Shown here piece by piece: positions 49,156 to 54,395 of a stretch of 54,395 nt of DNA (position 1 is the first letter of the stretch; each line of letters starts with the position of its first letter). This DNA is from Paracoccaceae bacterium. Lineage in GTDB: Bacteria; Pseudomonadota; Alphaproteobacteria; Rhodobacterales; Rhodobacteraceae. A program made the position numbers and the translations under genes. The notes under the pieces are model-generated. The model was given only the letters and a program-made list of their open reading frames with translations. It was not told the DNA's origin and ran no database searches. The stretch is taken from assembly GCA_016938875.1 (NCBI GenBank), contig JAFGTV010000011.1, positions 1 through 54,395 on the forward strand, written 5' to 3'.

Positions 49156-50529
49156 ATGTCCCTCGATCCCGTGCTGTCCCGAATCGATGCCGATCTGCCC
49201 CAGGCGCTGGACCGCCTGATGGCACTCTTGCGCATCCCGTCGATTTCCACCGATCCGGCCTATGCGTCCGAGTGCGCGCGCGCCGCCGACTGGCTGGCCG
49301 AGGATCTGCGCAGCATCGGGTTCGACGCCGCCCCCTGCCCCACGCCGGGCCATCCGATGGTGATGGGCAAGGCCGGCGAAACCGGTCCCAACCTGCTGTT
49401 TTACGGCCATTATGACGTGCAGCCCGTGGATCCGCTGTCGCTGTGGCACCGCGACCCGTTCGACCCCGCGATCGAAGAGACCCCCAAGGGCCGGGTGATC
49501 CGCGCGCGCGGCGCGTCCGACGACAAAGGCCAGTTGATGACCTTTGTCGAGGCCTGCCGCGCCTGGAAGGCAGTGCATGGCACCCTGCCCGCGCGCATCA
49601 CCATGTTCCTTGAGGGCGAAGAGGAATCCGGCTCGCCCTCGCTGGTGCCGTTCCTGCGCGACAACGCCCAGGCGCTGGGGGCCGATATCGCGCTGATCTG
49701 CGACACCGGCCTGTTCGATGCGCAAACGCCGGGGATCGTGACCATGCTGCGCGGTCTGCTGGGCGAAGAGCTGACCATCACCGGCCCGTCGCTGGACCTG
49801 CATTCGGGGATGTATGGCGGCGCGGCGATGAACCCGATCCGGGTGCTGGCGCGGATCATCGCGGCGCTGCATGACGAGACCGGGCGGGTGACCGTGCCGG
49901 GGTTCTATGACGGCGTGCCCGAACTGCCCGAAGAGGTGGCGCGCCAGTGGCAGGGGCTGGGCTTTGACGCCAGCGCCTTTCTGGGCGAGGTGGGCCTGTC
50001 CAGCCCGGCCGGCGAACAGGACCGCACCGCGCTGGAGATGATCTGGTCGCGCCCCACCTGCGAGGTGAACGGGATCTCGGGGGGCTACGAGGGGGCCGGG
50101 TTCAAGACCGTGCTGCCCTCGAAGGCCAGCGCCAAGATCAGCTTTCGCCTGGTCGGCACCCAGGATCCGCTGAAGATCCGAGAGGCGTTCCGCGCCCAGG
50201 TCCGCGCCATGCTGCCGCCCGATTGCACGGTCGAGTTTCACGATCACGGCGCCTCGCCCGCCAGCCAGATGGCGATCGACGACCCGGCCTTTGAAAAGGC
50301 CCGCCAGGCGTTGTCGGACGAATGGCCCAAACCGGCGGCCTATGTGGGCTGCGGCGGGTCGATCCCGGTGGCGGGGTATTTCAAGGACATCCTGGGAATG
50401 GATTCAATGCTGATCGGCTTTGGCCGGGATGACGACGCGATCCACTCGCCGAACGAGAAATACGACGTGGAAAGCTTTCACAAGGGCATCCGCAGCTGGG
50501 CCCGGATCCTGGCCGCGCTGGCCGACTAG
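49156..50529 (+). CDS. M20 family dipeptidase
   Basis: A 457-residue zinc peptidase of the M20 group (carnosinase/CNDP-like). Metal-binding blocks are LLFYGHYDVQPVDP, GASDDKGQLM, EGEEESGSPSL and the C-terminal GRDDDAIHSPNEKY. A lid domain lies between about residues 200 and 350. It probably cleaves dipeptides; the exact substrate is not shown. Upstream in-frame ATGs run antisense to the preceding gene and are not used. Confidence 0.93.
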   Translation: MSLDPVLSRIDADLPQALDRLMALLRIPSISTDPAYASECARAADWLAEDLRSIGFDAAPCPTPGHPMVMGKAGETGPNLLFYGHYDVQPVDPLSLWHRDPFDPAIEETPKGRVIRARGASDDKGQLMTFVEACRAWKAVHGTLPARITMFLEGEEESGSPSLVPFLRDNAQALGADIALICDTGLFDAQTPGIVTMLRGLLGEELTITGPSLDLHSGMYGGAAMNPIRVLARIIAALHDETGRVTVPGFYDGVPELPEEVARQWQGLGFDASAFLGEVGLSSPAGEQDRTALEMIWSRPTCEVNGISGGYEGAGFKTVLPSKASAKISFRLVGTQDPLKIREAFRAQVRAMLPPDCTVEFHDHGASPASQMAIDDPAFEKARQALSDEWPKPAAYVGCGGSIPVAGYFKDILGMDSMLIGFGRDDDAIHSPNEKYDVESFHKGIRSWARILAALAD

Positions 50530-50651
50530 GGCCGCGACAGGACGGGCAAAATGGGGCGATCCGTGCGGGTCATGGGTCGCCGGGCTGAACGGGGCGCGCC
50601 GCGCGATCCCGGCGGGTGACGGCAGCCGTCCCACCCGGGCGGAACGGTCCG

Positions 50652-50882
50652 TCAGCCACGCAGCCGCAGGGCCGTCATTCGCCCCAGCTTGGCCAGCAAC
50701 AACAGCCACGGCGCGCCATGCAGGCACAGATCGAAAATATCCACGCCCCGGCGCAACTCGCCCGCTGCCAGCATCTTGAGCTTTTCCCAGACATGCGGCT
50801 CTGGCGTGAACGGCGCCAGCCCGATGCTCAACGCCATGATCAGCACCAGATATAGGGGCAGCTCGTCCAAGAAACGGGTCAT
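50652..50882 (-). CDS. Small membrane protein, unknown function
   Basis: A 76-residue protein: a helix (LPLYLVLIMALSIGLAPF), a polar segment (EPHVWEKLKMLAAGELRRGVDIFD) and a second hydrophobic segment (LCLHGAPWLLLLAKL). The same layout is common in Rhodobacteraceae, often labelled RND transporter without evidence. ATG 50882 is used; a GTG at 50903 would add seven residues. It lies just downstream of the tRNA-Asp pair. Confidence 0.65.
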   Translation of the reverse strand: MTRFLDELPLYLVLIMALSIGLAPFTPEPHVWEKLKMLAAGELRRGVDIFDLCLHGAPWLLLLAKLGRMTALRLRG

Positions 50883-50914
50883 CGCGGGTCCAGTGTTCAC
50901 CAAGGGGGGGAAAG

Positions 50915-50991
50915 TGGCGCGGTTGACGGGACTCGAACCCGCGACCCCCGGCGTGACAGGCCAGTACTCTAACCAACTGAGCTACAACCGC
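50915..50991 (-). tRNA. tRNA-Asp (GTC), copy with a wobble pair
   Basis: A 77-base cloverleaf including a genomic CCA. The anticodon loop CTGTCAC gives GTC. Acceptor GCGGTTG pairs with CAACCGC. The anticodon stem is CTGGC/GCCGG, so one G-U wobble replaces the C-G of the second copy. Confidence 0.97.
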
Positions 50992-51020
50992 GCAACGCGC
51001 AGGACATGCAAGGAAGGCGG

Positions 51021-51097
51021 TGGCGCGGTTGACGGGACTCGAACCCGCGACCCCCGGCGTGACAGGCCGGTACTCTAACCAACTGAGCTACAACCGC
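51021..51097 (-). tRNA. tRNA-Asp (GTC), second copy
   Basis: 77 bases with encoded CCA and anticodon GTC, identical to the neighbour except for one base in the anticodon stem (CCGGC/GCCGG, fully paired). The two genes are 29 bases apart and probably form one transcript. Confidence 0.98.
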
Positions 51098-51191
51098 AGC
51101 GCCTTCCGGGGCAGTGCCCGGCGTGAGGTGTCTTTTAGGGCCGGCCATCGGCGGCGTCAAGCGCCCTCGGGCGCGAATATCGGGGCTTCTG

Positions 51192-52895
51192 TCATTCGCG
51201 GATAATCTGGAACCGCGTCACATCCACCAACCCGCAATCGGTGATCTTCAGCGCCGGAATCACCGGCAGCGCAAGAAAGGCCAGTTGCAGGAACGGCTCT
51301 TGCAGCGTGACGCCCAGCGACCGGGCGGCGGCGCGCAGGTGATCCAGCCGCGCCTCGACCGCCTCAAAGGGCTCCAGGCTCATCAAACCGGCGACGGGCA
51401 GCGGCAATTCGGCCAGCACCGCGCCGTCCTGAACCACCACGAATCCCCCCTCGATCTGGCCCAGCCGCGTGACCGCCAGCGCCATGTCCGCGTCATCGGC
51501 CCCAACCACCGCGATGTTGTGATGGTCATGGCACACGGTCGAGGCGATCGCCCCCTTGCCCAGCCCAAAGCCGCGCACGAACCCCACGGCGATATTGCCG
51601 TTGATCCCGTGCCGCTCGACCACCGCGATCTTGACCAGGTCGCGGGCAGGATCGGCGCGCTTGCCGCCCGCGCCGACCGGGATATCCTCGATCAGGTGGT
51701 CGGTCAGGATCTTGCCGGGCAGGATGCCGATCACATGGGTCTCGGGGTGCTGGTCGGGGGCGCGAAAACTGTCGGCGGTGACCGCCGGGGCGGCGACCGA
51801 ACCACGCCCGACCGGCGCAATCTCGCTGCGCGCGTCAAAGGCCGCCTCATCGACCACGCGCCCGCCTGCGATCACGATCTCGGCGTTGCACTCGGCCAGG
51901 TCGCGCAGCGCCACGATATCGGCCCGCTTGCCCGGCGCGATCTGGCCGCGATCCTTCAGCCCAAAGGCCTCGGCGGCGGACAGGCTGGCGGCGCGATAGG
52001 CGGCCAGCACCGGGGTGCCCTGCCCGATCATCCAGCGGATCATATAGTCCAGGTGGCCGTATTCCGCGATATCCAGCGGGTTACGGTCATCGGTGCACAG
52101 GCACATGTAGGGCGCCGTGCGCTCGTCCAGCAGCGGGCGCAGCGCGGCCATGTCCTTGCTGACCGACCCTTCGCGGATCAGCACCCGCATTCCCTTTTGC
52201 AGCTTTTCGCGGGCCTCCTGGGCGGTGGTCGCCTCGTGCTCGGTGCGGATGCCAGCGGCGATATAGCCGTTCAGATCGCGCCCCGACAGCTGCGGCGCAT
52301 GCCCGTCGATGGGACGGCCGCGAAACGCCTCCAGCTTGGCCAGAACGGCCCGATCACCGGCCAGAACGCCGGGATAGTTCATCATCTCGGCCAGGCCGAT
52401 CACCCGCGGATGGTCCATCAGCGCGGCCAGCGCGTCGGCCTCGATCCGTGCACCGGCGGTTTCCATCGCGGTGGAGGGGACGCAGGACGACAGGTTCACC
52501 CGGATATCCATCAGCGTGCGCGCCGAGGCGTCCAGGAAATATTCGATCCCCGGCACGCCGATCACATTGGCGATCTCATGCGGATCGCACAGCGCGGTGG
52601 TGACGCCGCGCGGACAGACGCAGCGGTCAAACTCGAACGGGGTGACCAGCGAACTTTCGATATGCAGATGGGTGTCGATGAACCCGGGAACCAGGGTCAT
52701 CCCGGCCACGTCGATCACCTGGCGTCCCTCGTAGCGGGCACCGATCCCCACGATGGTATCGCCGCAGATCGCCACATCGCCCGGCACCATGTCCCCGGTC
52801 ACCAGGTCGAACACCTGGCCCCCGCGCAACACCAGATCGGCGGGCACCGCGCCACGCCCCTGTGAAATCAGATCGGAAAGCGGCGATTGGGGCAT
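51192..52895 (-). CDS. ade: Adenine deaminase
   Basis: A 567-residue amidohydrolase that converts adenine to hypoxanthine in purine salvage. The metal-binding motif is [16 protein letters not shown]; other blocks are [19 protein letters not shown] and the C-terminal [11 protein letters not shown]. The start MPQSPLSDL at 52895 has CAGGAG seven bases upstream. The open frame continues into the tRNA-Val gene by chance. purB lies elsewhere in the window but in another unit. Confidence 0.96.
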   Translation of the reverse strand: MPQSPLSDLISQGRGAVPADLVLRGGQVFDLVTGDMVPGDVAICGDTIVGIGARYEGRQVIDVAGMTLVPGFIDTHLHIESSLVTPFEFDRCVCPRGVTTALCDPHEIANVIGVPGIEYFLDASARTLMDIRVNLSSCVPSTAMETAGARIEADALAALMDHPRVIGLAEMMNYPGVLAGDRAVLAKLEAFRGRPIDGHAPQLSGRDLNGYIAAGIRTEHEATTAQEAREKLQKGMRVLIREGSVSKDMAALRPLLDERTAPYMCLCTDDRNPLDIAEYGHLDYMIRWMIGQGTPVLAAYRAASLSAAEAFGLKDRGQIAPGKRADIVALRDLAECNAEIVIAGGRVVDEAAFDARSEIAPVGRGSVAAPAVTADSFRAPDQHPETHVIGILPGKILTDHLIEDIPVGAGGKRADPARDLVKIAVVERHGINGNIAVGFVRGFGLGKGAIASTVCHDHHNIAVVGADDADMALAVTRLGQIEGGFVVVQDGAVLAELPLPVAGLMSLEPFEAVEARLDHLRAAARSLGVTLQEPFLQLAFLALPVIPALKITDCGLVDVTRFQIIRE

Positions 52896-52963
52896 GGACG
52901 ACTCCTGGCTATCTGTGGCGCATACCCTCGCAAGCGGGGGGGCCACAATCAAGACGGGATGGA

Positions 52964-53039
52964 TGGTGGGTGATGAGAGACTCGAACTCCCGACATCCTC
53001 GGTGTAAACGAGGCGCTCTACCAACTGAGCTAATCACCC
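52964..53039 (-). tRNA. tRNA-Val (TAC)
   Basis: A 76-base cloverleaf with encoded CCA. The anticodon arm CCTCG-TTTACAC-CGAGG gives TAC. Acceptor GGGTGAT pairs with ATCACCC. Confidence 0.98.
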
Positions 53040-53366
53040 GGTGCGCCGGGGTTTAGACCGGGGCCGGGGCGCTGTGCAAGCCCTTTGGCAAGGGGGTGGT
53101 GGGTGAAACGGACAGAGGGCATGGCGCGCGGGGCGGATCGCGGCGCGACTGCTTCGGGCGGGGTCGGCCGCGCAGGGGTGAACCGTTTGGCGGGCCGATC
53201 GGCGTCCCCCACCGGTCCTTGCCGTCACCGCACATCGTTTGGCCGCTCGTCACCGCAGCGCAAAGGAAAAGCGCGCCGCCAGGGCGACGCGCCATCCTTT
53301 TGCCTTTCGGTCCTCAGCGTGCCGAGCGGGCATGCCGATAGGCGCGTGGGGCGCCCCAGCCGGGGA
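53040..53366. other. Gap between tRNA-Val and lon, no gene recognised
   Basis: No coding frame with a plausible ribosome site or recognisable product is present in these 327 bases. They hold the lon terminator (53266-53292) and presumably the tRNA-Val promoter. Confidence 0.6.
53266..53292 (-). terminator. Intrinsic terminator after lon
   Basis: On the minus strand GCGCGTCGCC pairs with GGCGGCGCGC (one T-G) over a tight turn and is followed by TTTTCC. Confidence 0.75.
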
Positions 53367-54395
53367 TCAGTGGGCGATCTGCCCTGCCCCCTCGCCCGCA
53401 GCGGTGCGCGCGGCCTGGGCGGCGGCCTCTTCGGCGGCCTCGTCCCATTCGATGGGTTCGGGCACCCGCACCAGCGCCAGGCGCAGCACGTCACGCACAT
53501 GGGACACCGGGATGATGTTCATCCCCTCTTTGACGTTGGCCGGGATCTCGGTCAGATCCTTTTCGTTCTCGGCCGGGATCAGCACGGTCTTGATCCCCCC
53601 GCGCAGCGCCGCCAGCAGCTTTTCCTTGAGCCCGCCGATGGCCAGCACATTGCCGCGCAGTGTCACCTCGCCGGTCATGGCGATATCCTTGCGCACCGGA
53701 ATACCGGTCAGCACCGACACGATCGAGGTGACCATGGCGATCCCCGCCGAGGGGCCATCCTTGGGCGTGGCGCCCTCGGGGACGTGAACATGGATGTCCA
53801 TCTTTTCGAAAAGCGGCGGCTTGACCCCGATTTCCGGTGCGATCGAGCGCACGAAACTGGACGCCGCGTCGATCGACTCCTTCATCACCTCGCCCAGCTT
53901 GCCGGTGGTTTTCATCCGGCCCTTGCCGGGCAGGCGCAGCGCCTCGATCGACAGCAGATCGCCCCCCACCGAGGTCCAGGCCAGCCCGGTGACCACGCCG
54001 ACCTGGTCCTCTTGCTCGGCCAGGCCATAGCGGAACTTCTTGACGCCCAGGAACTCCTCTAGGTTCTCGGGCGTGACGGTGACCTTGTCGGCCTGTTTCT
54101 TGATCAGGCGCGTCACGGCCTTGCGCGCGATCTTGGCGATCTCGCGCTCCAGGTTCCGCACGCCCGCCTCGCGGGTATAGGTGCGGATGATCTCGGTCAG
54201 CGCCGCATCGGTCAGCTCGAATTCGCGCGGGCGCAGCCCGTGGTTCTTCATCTGCTTGTCGATCAGGTGCAGCCGCGCGATCTCGCGCTTTTCATCCTCG
54301 GTATAGCCGGCCAGCGGGATGATCTCCATCCGGTCCAGCAGCGGCCCCGGCATGTTGTAGGAGTTCGCCGTGGTCAGGAACATCACGTTCGACAG
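53367..54395 (-). CDS. lon: ATP-dependent protease Lon, C-terminal part (cut by the window edge)
   Basis: The 342 codons present cover the end of the AAA+ domain ([22 protein letters not shown], the sensor and arginine-finger region) and the whole serine protease domain. The catalytic Ser lies in [11 protein letters not shown] and the Lys in [15 protein letters not shown]. The N-terminal substrate domain and Walker motifs lie outside the window. A tail rich in Ala and Glu follows the protease core. The cut is due to the window, not a broken gene. Confidence 0.97.
   Translation of the reverse strand: MSNVMFLTTANSYNMPGPLLDRMEIIPLAGYTEDEKREIARLHLIDKQMKNHGLRPREFELTDAALTEIIRTYTREAGVRNLEREIAKIARKAVTRLIKKQADKVTVTPENLEEFLGVKKFRYGLAEQEDQVGVVTGLAWTSVGGDLLSIEALRLPGKGRMKTTGKLGEVMKESIDAASSFVRSIAPEIGVKPPLFEKMDIHVHVPEGATPKDGPSAGIAMVTSIVSVLTGIPVRKDIAMTGEVTLRGNVLAIGGLKEKLLAALRGGIKTVLIPAENEKDLTEIPANVKEGMNIIPVSHVRDVLRLALVRVPEPIEWDEAAEEAAAQAARTAAGEGAGQIAH

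Noticed and set aside
50404-51160. Short frames containing VAQLVRVPACHAGGRGFESR-like sequence
   Set aside because: These are conceptual translations of the tRNA-Asp genes, a well-known annotation artefact.
52896-53024. N-terminal extension of adenine deaminase
   Set aside because: It is translated from the tRNA-Val gene; the true start has a good ribosome site at 52895.

Overview
The window is a 54.4 kb piece of chromosome from a high-G+C alphaproteobacterium, almost certainly a member of the Rhodobacteraceae (Rhodobacter/Roseobacter group). Pointers are the C4-type 5-aminolevulinate synthase, the glnB-glnA pair, the yajC-secD-secF gene train running into a ccmABCDG cluster, several families I know mainly from this group (DUF6314, a solo DUF3445 protein, a short Hint-type ORF) and near-consensus CtrA and FNR boxes. 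The content is mostly ordinary core genome. I see no phage, transposon, CRISPR array, rRNA operon, toxin-antitoxin pair or defence system.

Layout. 0-5.5 kb: a short Hint-motif ORF, the NAD(P)HX repair enzyme (minus), then glnB-glnA and an unrecognised one-membrane-segment protein. 5.6-10.7 kb: a solo DUF3445 protein, an alpha/beta-hydrolase/OsmC fusion, bioY, a DUF6314 protein, purB and a tiny secreted cysteine protein. 10.8-16.8 kb: an orphan FliG-like protein with a near-perfect CtrA box upstream, a lipid A acyltransferase, a DUF1223 protein and acnA. 17.0-24.0 kb: one long minus-strand train, read in transcription order as yajC, secD, secF, tauE/safE, Mth938-like, ccmA, ccmB, ccmC, ccmD, ccmG. 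It joins Sec export with haem and thiol handling for c-type cytochromes. 24.2-30 kb: serS with a TspO-like gene overlapping its stop (plus), and a yfgM-bamB-der set (minus). 30.2-41.1 kb: an RND efflux pair, an Atm1-like ABC exporter, a LysM protein, a LOG-family enzyme, rarD and an aminotransferase. 41.1-44.1 kb: a BepA-like metalloprotease followed by two DsbA-fold proteins, the first entirely free of cysteine. 44.2-49.0 kb: ispG, rodZ, hemA and a periplasmic protein upstream of hemA. 49.1-54.4 kb: an M20 peptidase, a small membrane protein, two tRNA-Asp genes, adenine deaminase, tRNA-Val and the 3' part of lon.

Common theme. Much of the window serves the cell envelope: Sec translocation, cytochrome c maturation, BamB and BepA for outer-membrane proteins, RodZ for cell shape, a lipid A acyltransferase, DsbA-fold proteins and efflux. 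Respiratory and tetrapyrrole functions (hemA, ccm, aconitase) sit among them. The observations most worth a second look are the CtrA-linked orphan FliG-like gene, the cysteine-less DsbA paralogue beside an intact one, the RND permease with an extra hydrophobic insert and an altered proton relay, the distant FNR box before hemA, and an intergenic motif present twice. None of these amounts to a demonstrated new system.
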